Made by a program: the position numbers and the translations under genes. A DNA stretch of 64,000 bases from NCBI RefSeq assembly GCF_004027225.2, contig NW_022651105.1, positions 503,772 to 567,771 of the forward strand, given 5' to 3'. This DNA is from Strigops habroptila (lineage: Eukaryota; Chordata; Aves; Psittaciformes; Psittacidae). Shown here piece by piece: positions 33,601 to 47,400 of the stretch. Every line of letters begins with the position of its first letter. Position 1 is the first letter of the stretch. Below the pieces are notes generated by a model. The model was not told the DNA's origin and searched no databases. It worked only from the letters and a program-made list of their open reading frames with translations.

Positions 33601-34974
33601 GAGCCGCTGGGTCGTAGTGCCCGCCCACTGTGCCCTAGTGCCCTTCCGCCGGGTCCTTGTGCCCGACCTTCCACCCCCGCCTGCCCGGTCCTAGTGCCCG
33701 CTCCCCCGCTGTCCCGCCGGGTCCTAGTGCCCGACCGCCCACCGCAGGCTGGCTCCTGGTGCCCGCCCTTCCGCCAGACGTTGGGTCCAAGTGCCCGCCC
33801 CACAGTTCCTAGTGCTCGCCTCCGGGTCCTAGTGCCCGCCTGCATGCCCCCCGCTCTGTCCTGGTGACCTTTCGCCGGGTCCTACTGCCCGCCCACCGGG
33901 TCCTACTGCCCGCCCGCCGGGTCCTAGTGCCTGCCCGCCGGGTCCTAATTCCCGCCCGCCTTGTCCTACTGCCCTCCCACCGGGTCCTACTGCCCGCCCG
34001 CCGGGTCCTCGTGCCCGCCCACTGGGTCCTACTGCCCGCCGCCGGGTCCTAATGCCCGCCCACCGGGTCCTAGTGCCCGCCAGCCTGGTCCTAGTGACCG
34101 ACCTTCCACCCGCCCGCCCGGTCCTAGTACCCGCCCTCCCGCCGACCTGCCGGGTCCTGGTGCCCGCCCACCCACCGCACGCTGGTGATAGTGCCCACTT
34201 GCCCGTCAGACGCTGGGTCCAAATGCCCGCCAGACAGGTCCTGGTGCTCGCCTCCGGGTCGGTCCTGGTGACCGCCCTCCCGCACCCCACCCCCACCCCT
34301 CCTCCGCCGGGTATTAGTGCCCGCCTGCATGTCCCCCGCTGGGTCCTAGTGCCCGCCTGCTGGCTCCTAGTCCCTGCTCGCCCACCAGACGCTGGGTTCA
34401 AGTGCCCGCTCGACAGGTCCTAGTGCCCCCCTGCTGGCTCCTAGTCCCTGCTCGCCCACCAGACGCTGGGTTCAAGTGCCCGCCCGACAGGTCCTAGTGC
34501 CCGTCCGCCGGGTCCTAGTGCATTCTCCCGCCGTGTTCTAGTGCTCGCCCACCCACCAGCTCCTAGTACCTGCCCGCCTGTGGGGTCCTAGTGCCCGCCC
34601 TTCCTCCCGCCCCCCCCCCCCCCCCCTTGTGCCCGCCCTCCCGCCGACCCCCTGTGTCCTAGGACATACTCGCTCGCCTGCCCACCGGGTGCTTGTTCGC
34701 GCCCCCACTCCCGGTCCTACTGCCCGCCCGCCCGCCATATCCTAGAGCCCGCCAGCCCGCCCGGTCCTAGTTCCCGCCCCCCGGGTCCTAGGGCTCTCCC
34801 GCCGGGTTCTAATGCTCGCCCGCTGGGGCTAGTTCCCGCCCTCCCGCCCGTCTGCCAATGCCCTAATGCCCGCCCTACCTCCCTCCCTCCCGGTCCTAGT
34901 GCCCGCTCGCCCGCCGCACGCTGGTTCCTAGTGCCCGCCCTTCCACCGCCCCCCACCGCCCCCCCCCCCCCAGC
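33600..34974 (+). repeat. GC-rich minisatellite, about 20-24 bp unit
   Basis: Degenerate tandem repeat of GGGTCCTAGTGCCCGCCC-like units for nearly 1.4 kb. The plus strand is C-rich, with runs of 17 C (34610-34626) and 13 C (34959-34971). The minus strand therefore carries many G-tracts able to form G-quadruplexes. Confidence 0.92.
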
Positions 34975-35280
34975 TGCTGCTGGGCCTCTTCTGCACACGG
35001 TGAGCTCCATGACGGTGCCACCGGCGTTGCTCTCGCTCCTCGCTTTCTCACCTAAAAGTCCAATTGCGTGAAACCTCTATAACGACTGCCTGAGTCTGTG
35101 CCAGTACCAGGCGCGTAGAACACAAACGTCTGGGCTGCTCCCACTGCCGAAGGGCCAGGAATGAAAGCTGGTGCTGGGCCTCTTCTGCACACAGTGAGCT
35201 CCGCAGTGGTGCCACTGGCATTGCTATTGCTCCTTGCTTTTCCACCTAAAAGTCCAATTGCATGCATCCTCTACGCTGCA
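34975..35280 (-). repeat. Inverted stub of the 195-bp satellite
   Basis: About one and a half monomers in the opposite orientation (GCTGGTGCTGGGCCTCTTC and CACCTAAAAGTCCAATTGC). It lies between the minisatellite and the truncated IgLON exon, which implies an inversion or inverted rejoining at this edge. Confidence 0.85.
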
Positions 35281-35282
35281 CA

Positions 35283-35325
35283 CTCATGCACCCTCCAGCC
35301 CATTGGCTAACCTGCAGGGTTCACA
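35283..35325 (-). pseudogene. Truncated third copy of the IgLON-type exon
   Basis: Only the first part of the exon remains, from the acceptor CCCTGCAG and TTAGCCAATGGGCTGGA onward. The homology stops at about 35283, where inverted satellite begins. The intron side (35326 to about 35608) still matches the sequence upstream of the other two exons, so a third unit began here and was broken by a rearrangement. Confidence 0.65.
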
Positions 35326-35607
35326 GACACATGATGATGTTTAGAGTGCAACATGCTGTGCCCCCTGCCCTTCCCACCAGCCAAGTCCCACACATTCCCC
35401 CTCCAGACTCCCCACATCCCACCAAGACAAGCCCTGACACGCTCTCCAGCCCCTAACCCATCTCCCCATAAGACCCATGCTGCCCACATCAACCCTACCA
35501 GCCACTGCTATTGTCTCTGAGAGAAACAACCCACTGAGATCCAGCACAATGTGTTGAATCCACTCTTCCTTCACACAAGGCCCTTGACCACCTTGGCTCT
35601 CACCCAG

Positions 35608-35638
35608 TGTCCTAACCCTGACCCAAACCCTAAACCTC
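35608..35638 (+). repeat. Degenerate telomere-like stretch at the edge of the duplicated region
   Basis: CCTAACCCTGACCCAAACCC and following CTAAACC resemble four to five worn CCCTAA units. They sit exactly where homology to the units ends. Confidence 0.4.
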
Positions 35639-35830
35639 CATCTGTATATGACCGTACAGGGCAGCGCGCTCTGATGCCCCATAAACCAGGTTTCAAAGCA
35701 TGAATGTCCAGACCTTGCTCCTAAACCTAATGTGTTAGGACAAATACAAATAGCTGGGCACGTTCTACACAAGGTGCCCTCCAGAACAGTGCCACCAACA
35801 TGGCAATCCACCCTTGCTTCAAGGTGGATT
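35635..35830 (-). repeat. Diverged inverted satellite monomer at the right edge of the repeat-rich region
   Basis: AACAGTGCCACCAACATGGC and neighbouring landmarks match the reverse complement of the monomer with strong divergence. It is the last satellite-related sequence before the single-copy LRFN3 region. Confidence 0.5.
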
Positions 35831-37987
35831 CCCTCTTCAAGACAGAACAGCAGTTACGGAATAGACTAACATGCTGGTGGTGCCTGTGGTCCAAGGGCTA
35901 GTAGAAGAGGTAGGCTGGGCTGCTCTGATACCCCTGTTAGCATGAGCGTACCTCCCAAGTGTCAAGATACAGCATTTATAGTGGCCCTGAAGCCCACCAG
36001 TGCTGCTCAGCAGTGAAACATTTCCATATGTAACAAGTAGGAAACAAATAAAAGGGCATGACAGAAATTGCTGCTGGTAGGAAATGGCAGGATATTACCA
36101 ATAGACAGATTTAATGTACAGGTGGGTTGAGCCACTCGTGACACATAGCAATCAGGCTGCAGTAAGTAAGAAAACTATGTTCACGTTCCAGCGTTGACTT
36201 TGGTGTCTGGACAAAGATGAAGGAATTGGCTCTCTTGAAGAGGTGGGCATTATGAAAGCATTTCAATTGAGTGACCATAGGCAGGTTCAGGTGGTTATAC
36301 CTCAGGATTCCAGTGTTGAGTCTGCACCCTTGGAAAGCAGAAGCCCCATCACCATCATCTACATAACAGGAAGCATCCATTTGCATGATTGCACAACAAA
36401 GAACACTACCGTGAGTGTGGCTGCATAGTCTGACCTCACTGTCATAAATATCCCTGATAACAGAATCCCTCGAGTTACATTTTCCTCCATTGATATTTGA
36501 CAATCAAATCAGAAGAGAGGCCTCAGCATCACAGAAACATCAAGAAACGCCTCCTACTTTGGCAGTTTGTAAGACTAACTGCATTAAGACACAGTACTTA
36601 AGTGCTAAGTAGTTAAACAACTTTTGGCTGTCTCTGCCTCACTTTTAGGCTTACTTAAGAGTTACCTAACTTCTCTTGGCCCATTATTTCATATCCAAAC
36701 AGGAGAAATACTTTGAATCTGTTAAAGGGACAAGCTTAGGGAAAATACTTCTCTTTCTGCTAACTGCCAAGTTGTCATGCCTTAAAAGACACAAGCCAGT
36801 CACAACCAAAGCACTGCAAAGAGTCACCATCCAATGATGATGGCAAAAGGAGCATTTTGTCTACTTGAGGTCACAAGCTCCTCACTGGCTTTGTGAAAGT
36901 TATTCCAACCCCAAAACTCGATCTGACCGTATCCCTGGAAACAAAAGGAATATTTCAATATCCGATGCATTAAAATTACTTGATCAGACACATTCACGTA
37001 ATTCATCTATCAGCCACTTACAGTACACTTCATGCAATGTTACAGAAATGAGACTGATATCAAAGCCAGATGAAGATGCAGTGTCATAGTGAGATAGTGC
37101 AATGTCCTCGGGCACATAAGCTTTAATCTGTGGGTCCTCAATCAACAAAAGGCTTTCAGATGGGGAGGCTGTGGCACGGTTTACAGCAGACCAAAAATGT
37201 GTACAGTGAAACACATGGAATTTCAACCTGGTTTGTAAAGGTTTACCATTTAGAAAAACAAACCCAGGTCTTCTTCCTCCCAAAACAAAGGTAAATGTGA
37301 CTACTAAGAATGAGAGGAAATTACTCAAAGGCACAGTCTCAACAGATAGCAGCCAACAATACGAGTTCATATTTCTGTGCCAGTGAATATTGAGAGAATA
37401 CGCTAAAGTACTTAAAGTACTTTTAAATTTCTCCTTTTTTATGTTGAGTGTCCTTTTCTTTTTCCTATGGGAAACCTTTGCTAGTTTTACCTCTTCTGTG
37501 AGCAGCATGTAGACAACATACTTATGGCAAAAAAACACCCCAACAACTGTATTGAGAAGCTACTAACTTTATAACAAATTGTTCCTTGAAGAGATGAGTA
37601 GTTTAAGCTTCTAAGGGACTCTGCCATGAGAAAGGAAGTCTGAGGATCCTGAGAATACAGTTTTGCTGCTAGTTTGGTAACCAAATGAAAACACAGTGCA
37701 TTTCCCCCGAGACAACCTAAGTAGAACTTCACCATGCTGCTGCCTTGATACCAGAGGTGTGTGCTATAAAAGAACCGGTAAAAAAATCTTGTAAATCACA
37801 CACTTAGATTTAATAATATTGAAACAAAATAGTTAAGAATGCAAGAAGTGTATACAGATTAAAAAAATATTCTTTAAACCATCTGATCTTAAAAATAGAC
37901 AATAGTAGTGAAGCTTAAAATACAACCACTCGCAGTCAAATGTTTCAAGCAATACCACCAGGTTTGTCCTGTCCCGTCAAATGGCCA
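35831..37987 (-). other. Downstream flank and probable 3' UTR of LRFN3
   Basis: AT-rich sequence after the LRFN3 stop. I found no canonical AATAAA that clearly ends the transcript, so the 3' UTR length is open. No other gene is supported. Confidence 0.5.
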
Positions 37988-38498
37988 TTAAGGTAACGCT
38001 TCAGTTGTTAAAAAGGTTGTGTTGGCTGGAGTTGCTTTGTCACAATCCAAATCTACAACAGTTTTGCCTTTGATGGAAGAGCCCGAGCATTCCTGGTGCA
38101 AACTTTCCCGTCTCTCTGCAAGTTTAGAAGTGGATCGAGCCATCGAGCCACTTTGGCTTCCATTGGTTTGAGAGCAGACATTATTCACTTTAGTAGTTTT
38201 ATTCTTGTGGTGGTTGTTGTAGACTTTGTATTTCATGAGGAGGATGAAAATAAAAACAAGAACTGAAGCCACAATGATACCCCCAATAATGATGATCATG
38301 GTTCCTCCAAGGAACTGTGCGTGAAGGGATCGGCACTGTTTGTATTCTTCCTGGGTTGTGAACTGCACACATCCGATCACTCTGGTTGCGGTCAAAGATG
38401 TTAATCCATCGTCATAAACGGCAAGAACACAGAGGTCATACTCACGTCCTGCAACCAGATCAGTCAAGAAGAAGGATTTACTTGCAGCTGGAATCATC
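37988..38498 (-). CDS. LRFN3: LRFN3 coding exon 2 (second half of FN3, transmembrane segment, cytoplasmic tail)
   Basis: Acceptor TTTCTCTTCCAG at 38510-38499, then G ATG ATT, which completes the split arginine codon. It encodes residues 459-628: the remaining FN3 strands ([12 protein letters not shown]), the transmembrane helix and a tail of about 80 residues. The stop is TAA at 37990-37988. The intron between the exons is about 9.2 kb and is enlarged by CR1 copies. Confidence 0.9.
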
Positions 38499-41400
38499 CT
38501 GGAAGAGAAAATGAGTACAGTAAACTTCCAAGCTGATAGAGCCTAAGGAGAGCTCTTTTGACTATCAATGCCACCATGGTAAGGAAACTAACAGAGCAGA
38601 AGATGGACACGGCAACTGGAACAAGCAGCATTCCCTAGGTTACTGGGTAGGGATGGAAGACACAGATTTTAACTATGACAATATCTTTACTTTGGCTTTT
38701 CGAACCAGCCTGGACTAGAGTGCACATGCGTACCAACGGCCAGAGGTGAAATCACACTTGGTCTACCGCAAAGTAGCATTGGTGCTAAATCAACAGATGT
38801 GAAGGATCCCAAAAGAAGAGCTATATGCTATGTTACCAATTCCCACAGCATCTCATCGCACACCAGCTCTCCATATGTTTGGCTCAGATTCCTCATTGGA
38901 GTAAAGTAGCACTGTTGCAGAGGAGTCAGTGAAACTACATCCATTTATATTGGGTGGGTTCCTCCTGGCCACAAAGGTGATGATGGGGTGGTGATGAAGA
39001 CAACTAACATCTCATCATACAGGCTTTTCCAAGTAGTCATCCATGGGACTAAGGACTATACAATGCTTAGACTGGAAAGAAAGAAGAGCTACACCTTCCA
39101 AAGAACATTCTCCAAGCACAGGTTGCTACCATTTGATTTGTAACAACTGAATTTCTGTGACTATTAAAACACAAAACCATTCCCTTGCCAATCATAGAAT
39201 CAACCAGGTTGGAAATGATCTTTAAGATCATCCAGTCCAACCGTTCCCCAGCACTGCCGAGGCCACCACTAATCCATGCCACTGAGGGCCTCATCTACAC
39301 GGTGTGTGAACACTTCCGTGGACGGTCACTCCACCACTGCCCTGGGCAGCCTGTTCCAATGCCTGAGCACCCTTTGGGGAAGGAATTGTTCCTAACATCC
39401 AGCCTAAACCTCCCCTGGTGCAGCTTAAGGCCGCTTCCTCTTGACCCATCCCTTGTTCCTTGGGAGAAGAGACCGACCCCACCTCACTACAACCACCTCA
39501 TCTAACTAACTTTCCAGACTTCAGCAGCATTTCCTAGTGACCAAACACGAGGCTCACACTGGACTGCATTCCTCCCTCAGTTCAAACACCACGTTGCGCA
39601 GAAACTAAGCAGAAGATTCTTGCTTCTCATACAAAGGGGTGCAACTGAGAGAGAAGGTGGAGAATTGAGTTGCCCGCCTTCAACATTAAAAAGGCTTTGA
39701 AATCTCTCATGGCTTCCAGAAAAGGACTAGCTACATTGTCTGCAATTGCTTGACATCAGCAACACTGTCACCAAACCTCAGCGCACAGATCTGCAAATAA
39801 AGAAGGGATGTCATAGATAACCTCTGGAGAAAAAGGCACTGCTTGGAAGATCAGAGGAGCAACAGGAATAGAAAGGAAACACCACGCAGCAAGTGGCTTT
39901 CTAGTCCTTAGGAGTCTGCCCATCTGTGAGAGGGGTGTGTAATTGGAAAAATTATGCAAAGTACTGTTTTCGAGCTTAATATCCATATTATTTGCCTTAT
40001 TCAGCAGCCTTTGATGCTCCCTTTTTTCCTTTCCAACAACTTTCTGCATTGCATTATTGTCAGGAGTTTCAATGGGACTCAAATCTGACTAATTACCAAG
40101 GAAAGCTCTGTACAGCCTATGTTGTATTACAGTGTGCCCAGCTATTGCTGGAACTATTTCACAGTAGCTGGCATCAATAAGAGGAGGTTCTGATCTCCTG
40201 GGCAAATCTTATGTACAAATGTTCAATAAGATCAAATATATAGTTGGTTTCTATTAGTTTTTCGGGTAATGCAAGGCTATTTTCAGCTCCATGACTAAGC
40301 AGAGAAGCAGATAAGGTAGTGCAGTGAAGAGAAGGTTTCTTCACTGGCTAAGCAGTTATTCACAGCCACATCTCCCTGGAAAGGCAGCTATTTTGCCATA
40401 TTTAGGAAGTTTCAAGGAAACCTCTCCAAATGAGTAAGGACAGCTCACAGCTGAGTAGGCAATCTGCCTACAGCTGTGTCAGTAGTTAACCTCTGCATGT
40501 TTCCTCACTCACTTCTTATTGACCTCTGCAGTATAGTCTTCCCTATACCCTATTTACTTTGTTTCAGTAATGCTAGAAATGATCAAATAGTGGTTAAATT
40601 AGCACAAGCTTGAGCACAGCAGTTGTAACAAAGGCAGGTCTTTAGTGCCAGGCTGTGGTGAATGGTGAGGGCTTGTAGGAAAGGCCAGAAAACATGGGGG
40701 TAGATATTGGGAGCCAGAGTATCATCTAAAACCTTTACCATTCTACCACAGACTGCATTTTAGAGGATGGCATCTTCAGAACAAACACCTCCATGAGCAC
40801 ATAGTTTGACCTAAGAACAGTTTAAGCACCACTGACTAGATTGTAGGTTTGTTATGAAACAAATCCAGGATGCCATATGATTCTTGGCAGCTCCTAGTGA
40901 CTGGGATACAGTGATTTTAAGCAGGGTAAAGCTTATCAACCTCTCAGTGGAATTATTCCATTTCAAACTCAGAGCTTGCAGCAATCAAAGTCATTTACCT
41001 AAATAATTAGTTAATTATTTATATATATATATAAAAAATAATTTTTGTATATATGTACACACATATATAATTAGACATTTCACAATTGTGATACAGAAAC
41101 TGAAGAACTATGTCCACTACAAGACTCTCAAATTACTGGGGATGCAAAAACCTTTTCCTTGGCTATTTTTGAGGGGGGGAGGGATTTGGTCTTTTCTTTA
41201 ACTCTTCGAGAAATGTTCTTATGTTATTTCACAATAACTACTCATCTCAAAACCCCTCTTCATTTACACGAGTTCCATCAGGAACTGGCTTCCTATTACC
41301 TCTAACCACTGCTGAAACTGGATTTTAGACACAACTGCACCAAATCAGGTTTTATTGCTGAAAGTGTACTATCTTTTCTCTTACATCTCTAATGTCAGAG

Positions 41401-44400
41401 TCTCCACATGCTCAGTGTTGGCCCACAAGCGACATCTTTCCTAGGGATCCATAGCAGTAACTGTCAGATTGAAACAAACAGTGCTAATGTGTCTGGTTCA
41501 GGAGCACTAACATCTATAAACCACAATCCGTGCCAGCCTTTCCACTGCCATCTGCAGTCAGCCAGTAACAAGTAAAGCCCTTTGGTGAAAGCTGAACAGT
41601 GAAATCTGTTCACAAAACTTCTGACAAAACATCCTTTGGGGAGATTGGAAATATTTCCAAGCAGCATTGTCAACAACAACAAAAATAAACCAAAACAGCT
41701 CAAAACAGAGATGGAATCTGTTGTTGGGACTCTGATAATGATGCTGCCTGTAGCAAAATGTAATACTGCATCAAATGAATCCCTTTTCCTTTGTCCAATC
41801 CCTCTGCCACCAATCCAATCCTGTCATTTCAGAAGTTGGAGAAACAGAAACTCTTCTGCCATTCCAGCTGTTCAATTGGGAGGCGAAGGGTGCAGTGAAC
41901 GGAAGGGATGGGGAGTTTGATGAGCTGGAGGGACACCAGAGACCATGCACAGAAGATACAGTCATGAAGCACTGAGGGCAGGTTTCTTAGTTACAGAGCT
42001 TTCACACGAGTCATGCCAAAATTTGACAGAATCATAGAATGGTTTGGATTGGAAAGGACCATAAAGCTCATCCAGTTCCCACCGCCTGCCACAGGCAGGG
42101 ACACCTTCCACTAGAGCGGGTTGTTCCAAGCCCTGCCCAACCTGGCCTTGAACACTGCCAGGGATGGGGCAGCCACAGCTTTTGCATTCAAACCATTCCA
42201 GTGTTCCACCACCCTCACAGGGAAGAACTTCTACCTGAGATCTCATCTCAATCTCCCCTCTGGCAGGTTAAAGCCATTCCCCCTTGTCCTGTCCCTCCAT
42301 CCCTTGTCCAAAGCCCCTCTCCAGGTTTCTTGTAGCCCCTTTAGGCACCAGAGCTTCCCTAAGGTCTTCTCTTAAGGAGTCTTCTCTTCTCCAGGCTGAC
42401 TCAGCCCAGCTCTCTCAGCCTGGCTCCAGAGCAGAGCTGCTCCAGCCCTCAGACCATCTTCGTGGCCTCCTCTGGACTTGCACATCCCTCTTATGTTGGG
42501 AGCCCCAGAGCTTAACAGAGTCCTGCAGGTGGGGTCTCACAAGGGAAGCATAGAACCAACGATAACAATTCATTCTTATTCATGCTAATTAAGTGCATAT
42601 ATATATACATATACACACTTCTGCATCAACAGTACAAAAGGAAACACAGTCAACTATGTGAACACAGAATCCTAGAACAGTCTGGGTTGGAAAGGACCTT
42701 AAGATCCTCCAGTTCCAACCCCCTGCCATGGGCAGGAACACCTTCCACTAGAGCAGGTTGCTCCAAGCCCTGTCCAGCCTGACCTTGAACACTGCCGCGG
42801 ATGGGGCAGCCACGGCTCCTCTGAGCACCCTGTGCTGCATCACCTTCACAGGGAAGAACTTCTTCCTTATATCTAACCTGAAAGTTCCCTGTTTCAGTTT
42901 GAACCCATCACCACTTGTCCTATTGCTACAGTCCCTGACGAAGAGTCCCTCTCCACATTCTTGTAGCCCCCTTTAGATATTGGAAGGCTGCTCTGAGGTT
43001 TTAACATAAGACTTTTCCCAACAAAGTGAAACCTGAAGAAGATATTTCCAAGAACCTCCCTGAAGAAGCCTGGAAACTGCCATGACAACTGTTATGCTAC
43101 AAGATAAGGAATAAAGCTACCTAAATTCAAGCCAAAGAGTGACAAGTTATGTGATTCCCTATATTTACAGATGTCAGATGGCTCCTGTATTTCTGGACTT
43201 CCATTGATATATCCTGCTTTTTAAGGAATGAGTGCTGGCGAGGTGAAGAAATGCAAACAGGACCATTTGTCCAAGATTTCCTCTTGACAAAAGCCACTGC
43301 TTGTGTGCAGATATCCACGTCAATCCCGACACGTGACATACTCCATACAGCACATACAGCAGCTCCACCTGCAACCCTGAGTCCATCTAGACTGCACGTC
43401 CAGCATGTCAAGGGCACCCAGAAAGGGAACAAAAAGTCTTATGGCACGTGCCTGACTGATGAGGAGCTATAAACCCTCTTTGAAACTTCACTGTTTGAAA
43501 CCCAGCCTGGTCCATTGCACTACACTAATTTAAGCATTTCTGAGCAGACGTAGCGTGGCTGATTCCAACTGCTTTTCACGCAACAGATGCAATCATTGCT
43601 ATATTGATCTGGCAATATATCACCTTTTCCCCAAGAGTGACAGCTCTGCCCTTTAAACAACAGTACTTCGTACTCCATATTAAAAGCCGTCTGCCTCTCA
43701 ATTCCCAAGTTTTTCGCTCAACAGAGAAAACAAGGACATATTATCAGCAGTTTTATGCAGTATGTAGTCTTTCCGTTATCTACCGAGAAGCATCACTACT
43801 AAATACTCATCTTCTAATTTATTGCATGTAGCTGCAGCTAATTAAAGTTAGATGACTGCTAGCTATGAAAGATTAAATTCAATGCTTAGGAGACTATTGC
43901 CTTTGATGTTATGAGATCCAGCTTCTATTTGACTAGGACATCAATCAGGCTGTTATGAAGCATTAGTAAACTGATGCTTGTATCAGCTGTGGTACAAAAT
44001 GAAGTTAATCCAGCCTAGCTTGGAAATATAGAATCACTTCTTTTTCTTTGCTGGACCATCAGTTCCCTTCAGGGGATTCTGAGCACCAGTTGTGGCCCTG
44101 CTTCTCTCTTGCACTCCGAGGGAGGCTAAAGGAGAAAGGTGGCCCAGGAGGTGATGTGGAGATAAGCCTTTTGTCCCATAACCTAATGCAAGGAGTCATT
44201 TTCATAAAGATACATGTGCACTCCATCAGCATGCAGAAGAGGTGCATTTTCATCTATGTGGTGGTTTAAACCCAGCTAGTAACTCAGCACCAGGCTGAGT
44301 TACTTGCTCAGCCCTGGGCAGGATGGGGAGGAGAGTGGGAAGGATGTGAAACTCACAGGTTGAGATGAGAACAGTGGGTTTAAACCACAGCGTGGGGCAC

Positions 44401-47400
44401 ACAGGGTTGAGATAACAACAGATCTGACCAGAGTGTGTCTAATCATATTTGTGATAAGCATTCATTGTTTCAGATTAATAGTCGTCACAACGTTGATTTA
44501 TTTGCTCTCAGAGTTGTTGCTGTTGGGCTTGGAGTTGTATTATGTCACACCTTACTTGCAGTATACAGTGGTTCAGGAGCACTAACACCTATAAACCACA
44601 ATCCATGCCAGCCTTTCCCTGCAGTGATGCTTATCATCCATGGGACCTGGGCTAGGGCTCTCTTTATAATAATGGCTTGTAATATGATAGAGTTGCTGGT
44701 CATGAAACTCTGGTCTGTGTCCTCAGTGCTGCCATCACTGCTGGACTTTGGGAGCCATCTAATGGGAACTATTACTAATTACACTTCTTGCCTTTTCTCC
44801 TCTATGGAGGACACATCCTCCCACGTATACGTACACACAAACATGTGCGTGTCATGACAAAGCAGCAATAAAATAGCGTGGCTTCTCTCCCAGATTAATT
44901 AGTGCTTTCTAAAGCTTGTATGATGTTTGTCATTACTATTTTAGTGTTGAAAGGTTAATTCTGCTGCTATCTCTTCCCCAGGACCAGCACTAGAAACCTG
45001 GGCAGCATACTTGAGCAATCACAGCTCAACTAAAATGACAGCATTGTGAAGCCCGAATTGCCCAGGAACTGCAATCAGCAGCAAGACTGTAAGCTGTTTA
45101 AAGAATACAGAGTGACTTATAGCTCAGAGAAGGAAAAGCTGCTATTACAAGTCTTGATTATACATGGCTGTTCAACAACAGTTTCTGACCTTTATACTGA
45201 AAACAAAGGAGGCTCATGCTTTCAGTATTGATGCTTTCTGGAAATTGCTACCTGCACCTTCATTTACTGATTCTGGATTGGTGTTACTCAGCTTGCCAGA
45301 AGCTTAATTCAGATGCAATTTTCCTTTCTCCATAACTGTTTCCCTTCTTTGCTAACCCTTGTCCCAGGAGATAGGTCAGTGTGATAGTTTCCATATCACA
45401 CCAAGAGAGGAGTTAAGTGATTCACAGGAACTGACAAAGCCAGAAGCTCCTGTTTCCCTTTCCACATTCGCCACTGTGATAAACGTTGATTTGTGAGTCT
45501 CCCAACGTAGGATAAACAAGGAGCAATTCCATTGCTCTTACGTGCAGGAAGGAGGAAATGGAAAGGTGAGGAAAAATAAAGGAGTCAAAGGAACAACTTA
45601 AGTTCTCAAGATAAAGCAAAGTTGCCATAGCAACTGCTCTTCCCACAGCACCACTCAACGTGATGGAGCCGACAGGTTTGATGCTTCCTGCACTGCTTAA
45701 TACTTCTTCCAGGCAGCAAAGCTATCACCAGCACAGTGTGCTCCAGGTAGAAGGAAGCTTTCCACCTTCTGTCAAGCTTCTTTGGCAGGACTGAAGCACT
45801 GCCAGGTTGTGCTGGGTGCTACTACACTTCTCTTTGCATCTTCATGTAGCAAAAGAGTGACTCCACAAAAGAGATGCTTACACACCTTCCCAGGAACATG
45901 GAGTGTGAGAGAGGTCTTGACCATGCAAAGGGTCAGCAAATAAATGTGGGGACTCCTGTTTCTCCTCTGCACGTTAATATGCTTGACTTAAAACACTGAC
46001 ATTATAACATAGCTTGAAGTAGCAGTTGTTCAGATAACTGCAAATTGCTGCCCCATTATCATTCCTGTCACTTAAACTTCCTTTAAGGATATATATTTGA
46101 TGATTACTCACTGTGGGAACTGAAGGAGAAAACATGAATTTCCATTTCAGAGAGGCACATTATGCTACAATCTATTACATTTGAAATCACTGCTCTGTGA
46201 GTTGAAGCATCAACTATTTTACAGGCTTGTTACCAACCTGAGCCTCTCAGTTAACAGGAATCCAGGCCAAGAAAGAGGCATACAAATACAATTTTCTTCC
46301 CCATTCCTTCCATACAGCTCTTCTTTAGGACCAAGGCCATTCAGCAGCAGCAGCAGCAGTTGACTCAACTCTACAGAGATTTATTAACAAGCTACCATGT
46401 GAGTCACTCATTTATTTATAGAGGCTTTGGAAAGTTTAAAACTCATTGAGCCTGAATTGCTGTGGTTGTATGGAGGTTGCCAAGTTAGCTGACCAGTTGT
46501 TAGGGCAAAGGATGGAAAAGCCCATTAAACAACTCTCATATATGACTGGCCGTGCTTGCTGTAGTTGCTTCTCTTTACTTTCCAGTGGGAGAAGCAAATA
46601 AAGTCCCTTTAGAAACCCCAGTCACAGCTATCAAGACATCTCTGCTTCACATTTCCCTTCACTTCACAACTCTGCAGCAATGTCACAAATGTTCTCACAG
46701 CTGACAATTAAATGAGGCTTCATCTTCCAGCCAGCTCCTCACCATCCTGTCAGATACCACCAAGGCATCCTCCCACCCCCGCTTCAGAGACCCTTGCTTA
46801 CCCTCAACTGAGTCCTCCTGCTTCCTTTCTAGCTCGTAGCCGTGACAACGGGAGGATGAATGGCATCCCTCCTGTCCTGGTTTCAGCTGTAACAGTTATT
46901 TTTCTCCTTCCTAGTAGATGGTGCAGTGCTGTGATTTTGTGAGGATAATGCTGGTAATACAATGGCTGGATTTAACTCATGACACTTCCTCAAAGAGACG
47001 GAGATGGGTGTTTTAGCATTAATAGCTGAAGGGGGCTACAAGGATGCTGGAGAGGGGGCTATTTATCAGGGACTGTAGTGATAGGACAAGGGGTGATGGG
47101 TTTAAACTGAAACAGGGGAGACTGAGATGAGATTTTAGGCATAAGTTCTTCCCTGTGAGGGTGGTGGGACACTGGCACAGGGTGCCCAGAGAAGCTGTGG
47201 CTGCCACATCCCTGGCATTTTTCAAGGCCAGGTTGGACAGGGCTTGGAGCAACCTGCTCTGGTGGAAGGTGTCTCTGTCCATGGCAGGGGGTTGGAACTG
47301 TATGATCTTAAGGTCCTTTCCAACCCAAGACACACTATGACTCTATGAAAAGGAAGCACACCACTACTGATAAGGCTGGAGGTTTGGCATAATATGGTAA

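Noticed and set aside
36984-37538. 184-codon minus-strand frame downstream of LRFN3
   Set aside because: No recognisable domain, AT-rich composition, no splice or start context; LRFN3 already ends at 37988.
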